DNA of 64,000 nucleotides from an uncultured bacterium. GTDB taxonomy: Bacteria; Bacillota; Bacilli; Lactobacillales; Lactobacillaceae. The notes under the pieces were generated by a model. That model searched no databases. It was given only the letters and a program-made list of their open reading frames with translations, and was not told the origin of the DNA. Made by a program: the position numbers and the translations under genes. Shown one piece after another: positions 37,709 to 49,151 of this stretch (positions are counted from its first letter, which is position 1; the number at the start of each line of letters is the position of its first letter). The stretch spans positions 1 to 64,000 of the forward strand of contig CAJMLF010000008.1 in NCBI GenBank assembly GCA_905214235.1, read 5' to 3'.

Positions 37709-38602
37709 TTAGAGAAGCGCCGCCGCGTGGAGAAGGTTGGCCAAGTCAATGAACTGGTCGAGGGTCAGTCTTTCCGGCCGAATTTGCGGAGAAATTCCCG
37801 CTTGATCAAGAATCGTCTGCATCTTTTCCTTTACGTCCGCCTGCTTACCAATGACTGATTGAAGGTTATTCCACAGGCTCTTCCGCCGGTGGGCAAAGCA
37901 ACCACGGATGAAGCCAAAAAGCTTCTGCTGGTCAAAGGGCTGGACTGCCAGCGGCTCTTTTCGGGGCTTAAGAACGACGATCGCTGAATCAACGTTGGGC
38001 GATGGCACAAAGGCATGGCGGGAAACGTTAAAGGCAATCGTTGCCGTCATCTGGTACTCAATTGCCAAAGTTAGGGCCCCATACTGCTTAGTTCCCGGCT
38101 GGGCAGCCAGTCGTTGGGCCACCTCCTTTTGCATCATGACGCAAATGGCGGCCCACTTAACAGGCGCCTTCAGGAGGTTCATTAAAATCGGACTGGTGAT
38201 GTAGTACGGCAGGTTAGCAACCACCTTGACCGGCTTGGTAGGGTCCGTGAATTGATCCTGAATCAGTGCCGGGAGGTTCGCCGCCAGGACATCCTGGTTT
38301 AAGACCTTAACATTGGGGTACGGCTTGAGAACCTCATTTAATACTGGAATCAGGTCCTGGTCAATTTCCAAAGCCAGGACCTCGCCAGCCGCCTGGGCGA
38401 GCTGCTCAGTAAGGGCCCCAATCCCCGGGCCAATTTCAATCACGTTATCCACCTTGGTGATCTCACCGGCATCGACAATCCGCTTCAAGACGTTGAGGTC
38501 AGTCAAGAAGTTCTGACCAAAGCTCTTCTTGGTGTGGATCCCGTACTTTTCCATGATGGCCCGTGTGCGGGTGCGACTTCCAATTTGTGGTGTCTTACTC
38601 AT
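37709..38602 (-). CDS. rsmA: 16S rRNA (adenine1518/1519-N6)-dimethyltransferase RsmA
   Basis: RsmA (KsgA) dimethylates two adenines near the 3' end of 16S rRNA. Start ATG 38602 after GGAGGAAAGC gives 297 residues. The SAM motif is [16 protein letters not shown], and the adenine-binding motif is [13 protein letters not shown]. The start overlaps the rnmV stop by 8 bp; the metG-tatD-rnmV-rsmA cluster is standard in Firmicutes. Confidence 0.96.
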   Translation of the reverse strand: MSKTPQIGSRTRTRAIMEKYGIHTKKSFGQNFLTDLNVLKRIVDAGEITKVDNVIEIGPGIGALTEQLAQAAGEVLALEIDQDLIPVLNEVLKPYPNVKVLNQDVLAANLPALIQDQFTDPTKPVKVVANLPYYITSPILMNLLKAPVKWAAICVMMQKEVAQRLAAQPGTKQYGALTLAIEYQMTATIAFNVSRHAFVPSPNVDSAIVVLKPRKEPLAVQPFDQQKLFGFIRGCFAHRRKSLWNNLQSVIGKQADVKEKMQTILDQAGISPQIRPERLTLDQFIDLANLLHAAALL

Positions 38603-39161
38603 TGCTTTCCTCCTGGTCAATTTGCTTCACTGCGGCGGTGAACTGGTCAGCGGTCACCTGGAACATGTTCAAACGGTGAACCAGTTGCTTACCGTTTCCG
38701 TAGCCAATCCCTAAGATTTGGCCCAGGCGCTCCCGCCGGCGTTTTGAGTTCTGCTGGCCGGTTAACCCCGCCGCTTGTAAATCACGCTGGGAGAAGAGCG
38801 GGTTCGCTGCGGGCGCCTGGGTATAAAGGTGCTTCAACGCTGCTTTGATCACCGCAGGGTCAGCGTGCTCAACGCCCAAGCTACCGTGGGCCTCGTTGGG
38901 CACCCCTTGGTCACGGCGGATAAAGGCGTGCTTAATTCCCGGTACGGCAGCACTGATCATCTTCCGGAGGCGTTCGCCGTTAAAGTCGGGATCAGTAAAG
39001 ACAATTAGTCCCCGGCTTTGCTGAAGTTTCTTCAGCCGGGCCAGGTCATTAGCATTCAGTGCTGAACCGTTCGTTTCATAGGTATCAGCATCAACCACCT
39101 TTTGGACCTGCTTCGTATCGTCCTTCCCCTCAACGACAATTACTTCTTTAATCTTCGTCAT
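38595..39161 (-). CDS. rnmV: Ribonuclease M5
   Basis: RNase M5 matures the 5S rRNA. The 188 residues open with a Toprim domain ([14 protein letters not shown]), with the second acidic motif in [13 protein letters not shown], and end in an M5 C-terminal helical part. It overlaps tatD by 14 bp and rsmA by 8 bp, so the three are translationally linked. Confidence 0.94.
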   Translation of the reverse strand: MTKIKEVIVVEGKDDTKQVQKVVDADTYETNGSALNANDLARLKKLQQSRGLIVFTDPDFNGERLRKMISAAVPGIKHAFIRRDQGVPNEAHGSLGVEHADPAVIKAALKHLYTQAPAANPLFSQRDLQAAGLTGQQNSKRRRERLGQILGIGYGNGKQLVHRLNMFQVTADQFTAAVKQIDQEESNE

Positions 39162-39960
39162 GATGTCTTTTTAAAAAGAGCCTCCTTGCGTTCTGGTAAG
39201 TATGGTAGGCTGCCTGGCTAAAGGAAACCTGCTTGAGGTCGGCAACCGCATTGACAACGAACTTGGTAAAGGCCGGTTCGTTCTGCTTTCCCCGAAACGG
39301 AGCCGGCGTCAGATACGGGGCGTCCGTTTCCACCATCATCCGGTCCAGAGGGACTGCCTGAACAGCAGCATGCACGTCCTTAGCGTTGCCGAAGCTGGCT
39401 ACCCCACTAAAGGAGATTGCCATCCCCAGTGCCAAGAACTTTTCCGCCCATTCGGGAGTACCGTTGAAGCTGTGCATCACCCCACCAAAGTCACCCACGT
39501 GGGCGTTTTTCAGGATGGCATAGGTATCGGCCAGGGCCTCTCGACAGTGGATGGAAACGGGTAGGTGCCGTTCCCGGGCCCAGGCAAGCTGCTCCTCAAA
39601 GATATCCTGCTGTTGGTGATGGGGCGAATACTCGTCGTTGTAATAATCCAGGCCAATTTCGCCAATTCCCACAACCACCGGGTCATCAAGCTGCTGGCGA
39701 AGGGTTTGCCGCGCATTTTCATCAAAGGTCCGGATATCCTCTGGGTGCCAGCCAATGATGGGGTGCAGGTTGCTAAAGCGGTGCCCCAGGTCCAGTGCCC
39801 GCTGGTTCAGCTTGGCGTTTGATCCCACGATGTTCATCTGGGTCACCCCGTAGTATGCCGCCCGGTCCTCAAAGGCCGGCACGTCGTCATAAAAGGGATC
39901 ATCGTTCAGGTGGGTATGGGAATCATACACCTGCCGCCAATCGCGTTGCTTCTTTCCCAT
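39148..39960 (-). CDS. tatD: TatD-family metal-dependent DNase
   Basis: The 270 residues show the TatD metal sites: DSHTHLND near the start, the HCRE motif (SIHCREALAD), MHSFNG, and ETDAPYL. TatD proteins are 3'-5' exonucleases implicated in DNA repair and degradation. It lies 4 bp after metG and overlaps rnmV. Confidence 0.95.
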   Translation of the reverse strand: MGKKQRDWRQVYDSHTHLNDDPFYDDVPAFEDRAAYYGVTQMNIVGSNAKLNQRALDLGHRFSNLHPIIGWHPEDIRTFDENARQTLRQQLDDPVVVGIGEIGLDYYNDEYSPHHQQQDIFEEQLAWARERHLPVSIHCREALADTYAILKNAHVGDFGGVMHSFNGTPEWAEKFLALGMAISFSGVASFGNAKDVHAAVQAVPLDRMMVETDAPYLTPAPFRGKQNEPAFTKFVVNAVADLKQVSFSQAAYHTYQNARRLFLKRHHDED

Positions 39961-39963
39961 GGC

Positions 39964-42003
<2,040 letters not shown>

Positions 42004-42075
42004 CTAGTATGATTTTAGAATTGCATTGACGTTAAGTATAGCATAATTAGTGGCGCAATGAGCAGCTTGCCGCCG

Positions 42076-42927
42076 CTAAAACAGGTCGAGCTGCTCCGGT
42101 GACCGGGGCGCCAATCCCGAAAAGTGGACTCCCATCATTTTCTGCAGTTGCAGGGCATTCGGAGCAGCATCCTTTGCGGAGTTGTTGTTAAAAATAACGC
42201 AGGTTTCTTTAGGCGCTGGGTTCAGGGCCCGGATTGCCTGGGCAAAAGCGGCTAACTCTTTTTCACTGTAACGGTAGAGGGTCCGCGTCTTGCGCCAGCT
42301 TTTATCCTGGTTTGCCCACCCTTCTTTATTCCTCCCGTGCAGACGCAGGAGGGCCAGGTCCGGATTAGTGGTGACCAGCTTGAAGGGAACGGAGGTCACG
42401 GTATCGTGAGGTTCATCCGCGGCCACCAGGGTGAATTTGAGGTCACGACAGTAGCTGATTAGTGAGTCCACGACCCCTGGCTGGTACCAGCTGCTGTTGC
42501 GGAGTTCCACCGCTACCGGTAGTTGTCCCATCCATGTGCGGACAAGTTTTAGGTACTCGATGTCCGCAACGCTGGCGTCAAAGTACGGCGGAAACTGGAA
42601 CAGGACCGTCTTCAACTGACCAGCCGCCACCAAAGGGGCAATTGTTCGCCGGTACTGCTCAAAGAGGGTTGCCAGCTCCCCCTTATCCTGGTGGCGCCGG
42701 TGGAGGGTCATCCCCTGGTGGGCCTTAATAATAAAGGTAAAGTCTTCCGGAACCGCCGCCAGCCAGTTCTGAATGGTGCTCATCTGGGGCAAAGCGTAGA
42801 AAAAGGTATCGACTTCCACCGTTGGAAAATGCTGGGCGTATTCATTGAGGGTCACTGGTCGTTGCTCATTGTGAATCAGGACGGGGTGTTCCGTCCACGT
42901 CGTCATTCCCATCGTAATTTTTGCCAT
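42076..42927 (-). CDS. DUF72 domain-containing protein
   Basis: Start ATG 42927 after GGAGGGAG gives 283 residues. The DUF72 (YecE-like) TIM-barrel family signature appears as VEVDTFFYALPQ near the N-terminus and RLHGRNKEGW in the second half. The family's biochemical function is not known. The gene is between metG and the peptide/regulator region, with no obvious partner. Confidence 0.88.
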   Translation of the reverse strand: MAKITMGMTTWTEHPVLIHNEQRPVTLNEYAQHFPTVEVDTFFYALPQMSTIQNWLAAVPEDFTFIIKAHQGMTLHRRHQDKGELATLFEQYRRTIAPLVAAGQLKTVLFQFPPYFDASVADIEYLKLVRTWMGQLPVAVELRNSSWYQPGVVDSLISYCRDLKFTLVAADEPHDTVTSVPFKLVTTNPDLALLRLHGRNKEGWANQDKSWRKTRTLYRYSEKELAAFAQAIRALNPAPKETCVIFNNNSAKDAAPNALQLQKMMGVHFSGLAPRSPEQLDLF

Positions 42928-43243
42928 GATCTCCCTCCTTATCACAAAGCTATCCTATCGGTCCGGGCCGATAAATGCAACCAAATTGGTGGGGCCTTAC
43001 TCATAAATTGCTTAGCAAATTCTTAATTTTTTGAAAAAATATATATTCATTATTCACGTGCTCATCGACTGATTTAACAGTGATTATACATAGTTGAACT
43101 TTAATATGCATTTGGCCCCAGGGCCGCCGAAAATTTATGCAATTTACAAAATAAGAGGCGGTGGGCAAAATCGTTCAAAAGACTAGCCAGACGACATTTA
43201 AGATGATATGTTGGATATGGAAAATATGAAAGGAGCGATCACA
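42928..43243. other. Intergenic region between the DUF72 gene and the small peptide gene
   Basis: This roughly 315-bp stretch has no gene. It is AT-rich towards the centre (43015-43080). A GGCCC-CAG-GGCC hairpin occurs near 43120. No convincing sigma-A promoter was found ahead of the peptide gene at 43244, which would fit an activator-dependent promoter. I see no clear PlcR box. Confidence 0.4.
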
Positions 43244-43354
43244 ATGCTACTAACTAAGAAGCTTTTTCACAACACTAAGAAGTCGACTGAGAACCGGAAG
43301 GGTTCAGCAGTATTACCCATCAAGGTGGATGGGAAGGTCGTCTTCTTTGCTTAG
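43244..43354 (+). CDS. 36-residue peptide, candidate signalling pro-peptide
   Basis: ATG 43244 follows AAAGGAGCG with good spacing, and the frame ends at TAG 43354. The 36-residue product is basic in its first half (Lys at 5, 6, 12, 13; Arg18, Lys19) and ends SAVLPIKVDGKVVFFA, a hydrophobic tail. There is no Sec signal. It faces a PlcR-like regulator gene across a strong shared terminator. The layout resembles RNPP/SHP peptide-receptor pairs, but no peptide family is recognised, so a signalling role is inference. Confidence 0.62.
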   Translation: MLLTKKLFHNTKKSTENRKGSAVLPIKVDGKVVFFA

Positions 43355-43372
43355 TTCACGTAATAATATATA

Positions 43373-43422
43373 AAAAAGAGTGGCTGGTAAGAAAACATGG
43401 TTTTCTTCCAGCCACTCTTTTT
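43373..43422. terminator. Bidirectional terminator between the peptide gene and the regulator gene
   Basis: AAAAAGAGTGGCTGG...AAGAAAAC pairs with GTTTTCTT...CCAGCCACTCTTTTT, one base bulged, around a short loop. A and T runs on both sides fit transcription from both directions, between the plus-strand peptide gene and the minus-strand regulator gene. Confidence 0.9.
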
Positions 43423-43520
43423 CTATATCGAATATTACAGTAATCGCAGAAAGCCATAAGCTAGCGCTGCAGAGCAAGTCCATTAATACGGAACCGCCCC
43501 GGTACTTTTCCCTAGCTTTT

Positions 43521-44399
43521 TTAGGCAAAGTGCTTCTTCAGTGCCGCAGCCTGCAATTCAACAACGTTATTATGGTTGAAACGGGCAAACACTAGCGCAT
43601 CGTTTAGCAGGTCGGCAATGTGATCCGGGTCCCCACCACCACGAATTGCGTTGTTGGCTTGCAACAGCCGGGTCCGCGGCATGAAGAAGGTTACGTGGCG
43701 CCGGGCGCAGAAGTCCGTCACTATCTGCAGACAGTGGTTGCTTCGCGGGTAACGCTCCCGTAACGCCTCGTACTCCGCAACGTAGTACAACATCATTATC
43801 AACCGTAAGTAGGTCGTCGTCGATTCCTTAGCTAACTTAACAGAATCGTTTTGTGCTCGCAGGTAGTTGATTACCTTCGTGAAAAAGAACTCCGCGTTGC
43901 CAAGCTCGTTTTTACGGGCGTAAAGGATCCCTGACCCGAGGTAGGCCAACTGAGAATACACCGTTTCGTGTTGTTCGTCGAGCTTATCCAGGATCTGTGT
44001 GAAGTTGAACATAGTCGTGGCCGTCTGGTTGTTAGTCAGGGTGTCGAGCATTCCCCGCAGGTAATAGTACTGCATCCGCTGCTGGCGGTTCGGCAATTCC
44101 TGTTCCCTGACGCTTCGCAACTGGCTGATTACCAGGGGGAATTTTTCCGCCATCAGGTTGAGTTCTGCCTCGTCCAAGACTGTTTTGCGGACGGGCTCTG
44201 GCGTACTTCTCCCATTTTCAGCAAGGTCATCGATGCTCAAGTCCAATCGTTGGCATAATTTCCCCAAAATCAGCACTGAGGGGATCTGACCGTTGCTTTC
44301 AAACTTACTGAGCGTGGATTGCGTACAGATACCGTCACACAGTGCGACCTGGGAAATGCCCCGTTTCTTTCGTCGTTGGACAAATTTTTGAATATCCAT
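43521..44399 (-). CDS. PlcR-like helix-turn-helix transcriptional regulator
   Basis: Start ATG 44399 follows GGTGGGAG, giving 292 residues. The N-terminal HTH (about residues 4-60) reads KKRGISQVALCDGIC then TQSTLSKFESN, the CDGICTQ pattern typical of PlcR-type RNPP regulators. The rest is helical with repeats like TPR units (residues 90-290). RNPP proteins bind imported signalling peptides. It follows the SUF operon after 20 bp, so it may be cotranscribed, and faces the 36-residue peptide gene. The target genes are unknown. Confidence 0.85.
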   Translation of the reverse strand: MDIQKFVQRRKKRGISQVALCDGICTQSTLSKFESNGQIPSVLILGKLCQRLDLSIDDLAENGRSTPEPVRKTVLDEAELNLMAEKFPLVISQLRSVREQELPNRQQRMQYYYLRGMLDTLTNNQTATTMFNFTQILDKLDEQHETVYSQLAYLGSGILYARKNELGNAEFFFTKVINYLRAQNDSVKLAKESTTTYLRLIMMLYYVAEYEALRERYPRSNHCLQIVTDFCARRHVTFFMPRTRLLQANNAIRGGGDPDHIADLLNDALVFARFNHNNVVELQAAALKKHFA

Positions 44400-44419
44400 T
44401 CGCGCTCCCACCTTTTCGA

Positions 44420-44767
44420 TTAGCCATGCAAACCGAGGGCAATCTTAGCAAAACGACTCATCTTGTCGATGCCCCAAACGGGTTCCCAGACTAAGTTAAT
44501 CTTACATTTGTCTACTCCATCAACGGAGGTGGCCGCTTCGGTGATGGCATCGTTCAAGAAGTCACCAAGTGGGCAGCCCATCGTTGTCAAAGTCATCGTT
44601 ACGATGCATAGGCCGTCGTCATCAACCGACACATCATAAATTAAACCGAGGTTTACCAGGTCAATCCCCAATTCTGGGTCGATAACCTTTTCCAAAGCCC
44701 CCATTACCGCATCTTCGGTCGGCGAGTATTCCTTACTTTCTTTTTCTTCATCACTATCTTTGGCCAT
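44420..44767 (-). CDS. Metal-sulfur cluster assembly factor (DUF59, SufT-like)
   Basis: The 115 residues carry a DUF59 (MIP18/PaaD) fold, EVIDPELGIDLVNLGLIYDV, with the conserved Cys in TTMGCPLGDFL. Such proteins help mature Fe-S clusters. It is 17 bp downstream of sufB, as a typical accessory gene in Lactobacillus SUF operons, and lies before the regulator gene. An acidic N-terminus (DSDEEKESKE) is unusual but not informative. Confidence 0.88.
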   Translation of the reverse strand: MAKDSDEEKESKEYSPTEDAVMGALEKVIDPELGIDLVNLGLIYDVSVDDDGLCIVTMTLTTMGCPLGDFLNDAITEAATSVDGVDKCKINLVWEPVWGIDKMSRFAKIALGLHG

Positions 44768-44784
44768 CTTAATACCTCCGTTTA

Positions 44785-46194
44785 TTAGCCGATTGAGCCT
44801 TCCATTTCGAAGCTAATCAGCCGGTTTAATTCAACCGCGTATTCCATCGGTAACTGCTTGGTAAATGGTTCAACGAAACCCATGATAATCATTTCCGTTG
44901 CCTTTGCTTCAGAAATTCCCCGACTCATCAGGTAGTATAGCTGCTCTTCTGAAATCTTAGAAACCTTGGCTTCGTGTTCCATTGCCACGTGGGCGTTATC
45001 AATTTCATTGTACGGAATCGTGTCTGACGATGATTGGTCATCCATGATAATGGTATCACACTCAACGTGGGCCTTAGACCCGTCCGAGTGCTTACCGAAA
45101 CGTACCGTCCCCCGGTAGTCCGTGGAGCCACCGGTCTTGGCAATCGACTTGGAAACGATTGAGCTCGAGGTGTTCTTAGCATTGTGAATCATCCGGGCAC
45201 CGGAGTCCTGGTGGATCCCGTTGCTGGCAACCGCAATGGACAGCATTGTCCCCCGGGCACCTTCACCATTCAGGTATACGCTTGGGTACTTCATCGTTAC
45301 CTTGGAACCCAGGTTACCATCAACCCATTCCATCGTGGCGTTTTCAGCTGCGGCCGCCCGCTTGGTTTCCAGACTGTAGACGTTGTCGGACCAGTTCTGA
45401 ATGGTCGTGTACCGGCAGTAGGCATCCTTGCAGACGTTTACCTCAACTACGGCCGCGTGCAGACTGTCTGAAGAGTAATTCGGGGCCGTGCACCCTTCAA
45501 CGTAGTCCACGCTGGCACCCTCGTCAACAATGATCAGGGTCCGTTCAAACTGTCCGGTATTTTCAGCGTTCAACCGGAAGTAAGACTGGATTGGGGTCTT
45601 CGTCTTAACACCCTTAGGAACGTAGATGAAGGAACCACCAGACCAAACCGCAGCATTTAGGGCCGCAAATTTGTTATCAGTTGGTTGAACCAGCTTACCA
45701 AACCACTTCTTGAAGAGGTCTGGGTACTCACGCAGGGCGGTATCCGTATCCGTGAAGATAATCCCCAGCTTGGAGAACTCGTTCTTCATGTTGTGGTAAA
45801 CCACTTCTGATTCGTACTGGGCGGATGACCCGGCTAAGTACTTCCGTTCCGCTTCCGGAACCCCCAGGCGGTCAAAGGTCTTCTTCAAGTCTTCTGGAAC
45901 ATCTTTCCAGTCCCGGAACTTCTTGTCCGTCATCTTTTGGTAGTAGAGCATGTTCTTCAGGTCTAGTTCGGACAAGTCTGGGCCAAACTTGGGCATAGGA
46001 AGCTTCTTGTAAATCTTGTAGGCCTTTAGGCGGTAATCAAGCATCCACTTTGGCTCGTGCTTCTCCGCAGAAATCTTACGAACAACGTCTTCCGTAAGTC
46101 CCCGTCCCGTTGAATATACCGGCTTGACGTCATCGTGGAAGCCGTATTCATAATTTTCGTCGTTATTTACAATGCTGGCTGCATCATCACTCAT
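44785..46194 (-). CDS. sufB: Fe-S cluster assembly protein SufB
   Basis: SufB is the scaffold of the SUF system, working with SufC and SufD. At 469 residues it has the family size. Typical segments are [32 protein letters not shown] and [19 protein letters not shown] with the cluster-linked Cys; the C-terminal [20 protein letters not shown] is shared with SufD. It abuts sufU with a 1-bp overlap. Confidence 0.97.
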   Translation of the reverse strand: MSDDAASIVNNDENYEYGFHDDVKPVYSTGRGLTEDVVRKISAEKHEPKWMLDYRLKAYKIYKKLPMPKFGPDLSELDLKNMLYYQKMTDKKFRDWKDVPEDLKKTFDRLGVPEAERKYLAGSSAQYESEVVYHNMKNEFSKLGIIFTDTDTALREYPDLFKKWFGKLVQPTDNKFAALNAAVWSGGSFIYVPKGVKTKTPIQSYFRLNAENTGQFERTLIIVDEGASVDYVEGCTAPNYSSDSLHAAVVEVNVCKDAYCRYTTIQNWSDNVYSLETKRAAAAENATMEWVDGNLGSKVTMKYPSVYLNGEGARGTMLSIAVASNGIHQDSGARMIHNAKNTSSSIVSKSIAKTGGSTDYRGTVRFGKHSDGSKAHVECDTIIMDDQSSSDTIPYNEIDNAHVAMEHEAKVSKISEEQLYYLMSRGISEAKATEMIIMGFVEPFTKQLPMEYAVELNRLISFEMEGSIG

Positions 46195-46649
46195 TACTCT
46201 TCCTCCTCGTCATCTTTCTTTAGCAGGGCCCGCTGCAGTGCCCACCATGAAATCGTGGCGCACTTAATCCGGGCTGGGAATTCCATAATACTGGTCAAAA
46301 TTTGGGCATCGCCAAGTTTTTCCAGGTCATCTTCAGAGTGTTTCTTACCAATGGCCATGTCGGAAAATGTCTTCGCCATGTCGAGGGCCTCTTCAGTGGT
46401 CTTTCCCTTAACTGCTTCAGTCATCATACTGGCAGAGGCTTGACTAATCGTGCATCCAGAACCGGTATAACCGATATTTTTAATCCGGTCACCCTCAACC
46501 TCAACGGCCACGTTAATCGTGTCGCCGCAGGTTGGGTTATGAATTGTCATCTTACTCGTTGCATTGGGGATATCATGCTTATTCCGCGGGTTATTGGCGT
46601 GGTCTAAAATGACGTCCCGATACAAGCCATTTAACTTAGATAGTCCCAC
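46194..46649 (-). CDS. sufU: SUF-type zinc sulfurtransferase SufU
   Basis: SufU takes sulfur from SufS and passes it to SufBCD. The 151 residues carry the three conserved Cys in [17 protein letters not shown] and RIKCATI, plus Asp in the first motif, the zinc set of Gram-positive SufU. It overlaps sufS by 14 bp and abuts sufB. No frataxin or A-type carrier is nearby. Confidence 0.95.
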   Translation of the reverse strand: MGLSKLNGLYRDVILDHANNPRNKHDIPNATSKMTIHNPTCGDTINVAVEVEGDRIKNIGYTGSGCTISQASASMMTEAVKGKTTEEALDMAKTFSDMAIGKKHSEDDLEKLGDAQILTSIMEFPARIKCATISWWALQRALLKKDDEEEE

Positions 46650-47874
46650 CGTTAAAGAACTCCTTTGTTGCTTTGATTGCGTTAATTAATTGATTAGCAT
46701 CCTTCTTCGAATTGTAGAAGTAGAAGCTTGCCCGGGTGGTGGCACTTACGCCCAGCGCTTCCATCAGTGGCTGTGCGCAGTGGTGACCAGCACGAACGGC
46801 CACTCCTTCAGCATCGAGGGCCGTTGCTACGTCATGCGGGTGCAGGTTGTCCATGTTAAAGGCAATTACCCCCGTATGCTGGGCCGGATCTTGGGGCCCA
46901 TAAACCGTAATGTAAGGTAGTGCTTCTAGCTTAGGAAGAACGTAGTCAACAATTTCTTGTTCCTTCTTCTCCACGTTTTTCATGCCGATTTCTTCCAGGT
47001 AGTCAACTGCGGTCCCCAGGGCAATTGCTCCGGCAATGTTTTGGGTCCCAGCCTCAAACTTAAACGGGATGTCCGCAAAGGTGGTCTCGTCCCGGTGAAC
47101 GGCATTAATCATTTCGCCACCGTACTGGTATGGCGGCATCGCCCGTAACAAGTCCGCCTTGCCATAGAGGACCCCAATACCCGTTGGACTCATCATCTTG
47201 TGGCCGGAGAAGGCGTAGAAGTCAACGTCTAAGTCCTGAACATCCACGGGCATGTGGGGAACGGATTGGGCACCGTCACCAACAATCACAGCCCCGTGTT
47301 CATGGGCAATCTTGGCTAATTCCTTCAGTGGGTTAACAGTCCCGAGGACGTTGCTGGCGTGAGCGATTGAAACGATCTTGGTCTTATCGGTAATCTTACG
47401 CTTAGCGTCCTCCATGTCTAGGGTGCCATCCGGTGTTAATTCAATGTACTTCAGCGTGGCGTGCTTCTTGATTGCCAGTTGCTGCCACGGAATCAGGTTA
47501 CTGTGGTGTTCCATGATAGTGATGACAATTTCGTCACCTTCGTGGATGTTTTGTTCACCATAGGTTGAGGCAACAAGGTTGAGTCCGTCGGTGCAACCCT
47601 TAGTGAAGATAATCTCGTTGTGGTCCTTGGCGTTGATGAAGTGCTGGACCTTCGTCCGGGCCGCTTCATACTGCTCGGTTGCTCGTTCCGCCAGGGTATG
47701 GACCCCCCGGTGAACATTAGCGTTATCGTGCTCGTAGAAGTGGACCAAGGAATCAATCACTTGCTGTGGCTTTTGGGCGGTCGCGGCATTGTCGAGGTAA
47801 GCAAGCCGCTCACCGTTTACCTTTTGGTCCAGAATAGGAAAGTCTTGGTATGAATCATTGATATTGTTGGCCAT
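46636..47874 (-). CDS. sufS: Cysteine desulfurase SufS
   Basis: A class V aminotransferase-fold PLP enzyme of 412 residues that mobilises sulfur from cysteine as a persulfide. The PLP Lys motif is FSGHKMMSPTGIGVLYG; the active-site Cys is in AVRAGHHCAQPLME, in a short loop typical of the SufS group. It overlaps both sufD (20 bp) and sufU, so translation is coupled. Confidence 0.96.
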   Translation of the reverse strand: MANNINDSYQDFPILDQKVNGERLAYLDNAATAQKPQQVIDSLVHFYEHDNANVHRGVHTLAERATEQYEAARTKVQHFINAKDHNEIIFTKGCTDGLNLVASTYGEQNIHEGDEIVITIMEHHSNLIPWQQLAIKKHATLKYIELTPDGTLDMEDAKRKITDKTKIVSIAHASNVLGTVNPLKELAKIAHEHGAVIVGDGAQSVPHMPVDVQDLDVDFYAFSGHKMMSPTGIGVLYGKADLLRAMPPYQYGGEMINAVHRDETTFADIPFKFEAGTQNIAGAIALGTAVDYLEEIGMKNVEKKEQEIVDYVLPKLEALPYITVYGPQDPAQHTGVIAFNMDNLHPHDVATALDAEGVAVRAGHHCAQPLMEALGVSATTRASFYFYNSKKDANQLINAIKATKEFFNGGTI

Positions 47875-49141
47875 CAGTAAGCTTCCTTTCTAGAATATCA
47901 ACCAACTTCTTACGGACATCGGCGGCTGGGATGGCACTCAAAACGGCACCAAGGAAGCCCCGGATAACCATCCGTTCCGCTTGCTTACGTGGAATCCCCC
48001 GACTCATCAGGTAGTACATCTGGTGGGGGTCAACCGGGCCAACACTGGCGGCGTGCCCAGCTTCAACATCATTTTCATCAATTAAGAGGATTGGGTTGGC
48101 GTCTCCCCGGGCCTTATCTGACATAATCAAAACCCGGTTTTGCTGGTCAGCCTTGGAACCGTGGGCCCCGTGGATAATTTGACCGATCCCATTAAAGATC
48201 AGTTCAGAGTTTTCGAGGATAACCCCCCGTTGGTTAATCAGACCAGTCGTGTGCTTCCCATGGTTAGTAACCCGGTTGTTAACCCCAACTTCTTGGTTAC
48301 GGGTCGTCACGGCAATCATCTTGGAGTTGGCATAGCCCCCTTCGCCTAGCAGCTCGGAGTCCATGTCACCAACCGTGTCTCCGTCATTCATCAGACCAAC
48401 GGCCCATTCAACGTGGGCGTCACGGCCAATGTCGGCCCGGCGCTTGAAGTAGGTATGGGTGCTGGCCCCTAATTCATCAAGAGAAGAGAAGTCGATCTCG
48501 CTGTTGTCCTTGGCAATCAGCTCGATCATCATGTTGGCTGGGTTCTCGTTCTTACCAACAGTCGTCAGGTGTTGGATAAACTTGACCTTGCTTCCCTGGT
48601 CAGCAACCACCAAGATGTGGGAAATCAGTGGCTGGTCCTGGGTGTTGTCCTGAACGATTTCTGCTTCAATCGGCTTCTCGATTTCGACGTTCTTTGGTAC
48701 GTACAGGAAGAGGCCAGCATTCAGGTATGCCATGTGGTAGGCAGTCAACAGGTTTTCGTCTGCCTTGATGGCCGTCATGAAGTTCTGTTTAAAGATTTCT
48801 GGATAGTCCTTTGCCGCCGTGAAGATGTTGGTCAATACGACCCCTTCATCCTGGAGCTTTTCCGGAACATGAATTTTAACCGTCGTTTGGCCAACCTGGG
48901 TAACCCGGATGACTTCATCGTCCGGGGCGAGTTCTTCCAGGTTAGTATCGGAGTTAACCCAGGTCAAAGGCTGGTCGGTAATTAACGGCCAGTCGTGGAA
49001 CTTAAACCGTTGCATCCGTGGCAACCGTAGCTTTGCCATCAGGTCCCGTGCGGCAAGCCGCTGGTCCAGCAAGAACTGGGGCTCGTCATGCTGCTGGCTG
49101 GCGCTGGTCAGCTGTTCCTTTGCTTCTGCTAGTTCAGTCAT
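47855..49141 (-). CDS. sufD: Fe-S cluster assembly protein SufD
   Basis: SufD, 428 residues from ATG 49141 (AGGAGGTGC in front), completes the SufBCD scaffold. The C-terminal part shares the SRGIPRKQAERMVIRGFLG motif and HAASVGPVDPHQMYYL with SufB. Upstream of it is sufC; it overlaps sufS. The order sufC-sufD-sufS-sufU-sufB is the Firmicutes standard. Confidence 0.96.
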   Translation of the reverse strand: MTELAEAKEQLTSASQQHDEPQFLLDQRLAARDLMAKLRLPRMQRFKFHDWPLITDQPLTWVNSDTNLEELAPDDEVIRVTQVGQTTVKIHVPEKLQDEGVVLTNIFTAAKDYPEIFKQNFMTAIKADENLLTAYHMAYLNAGLFLYVPKNVEIEKPIEAEIVQDNTQDQPLISHILVVADQGSKVKFIQHLTTVGKNENPANMMIELIAKDNSEIDFSSLDELGASTHTYFKRRADIGRDAHVEWAVGLMNDGDTVGDMDSELLGEGGYANSKMIAVTTRNQEVGVNNRVTNHGKHTTGLINQRGVILENSELIFNGIGQIIHGAHGSKADQQNRVLIMSDKARGDANPILLIDENDVEAGHAASVGPVDPHQMYYLMSRGIPRKQAERMVIRGFLGAVLSAIPAADVRKKLVDILERKLTDGQQYQ

Positions 49142-49151
49142 AGTGCACCTC

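Noticed and set aside
43313..43528. A 71-codon minus-strand frame beginning MPKKAREKYRGG
   Set aside because: It spans the shared terminator hairpin, overlaps the peptide gene's 3' end on the opposite strand and has no ribosome site.
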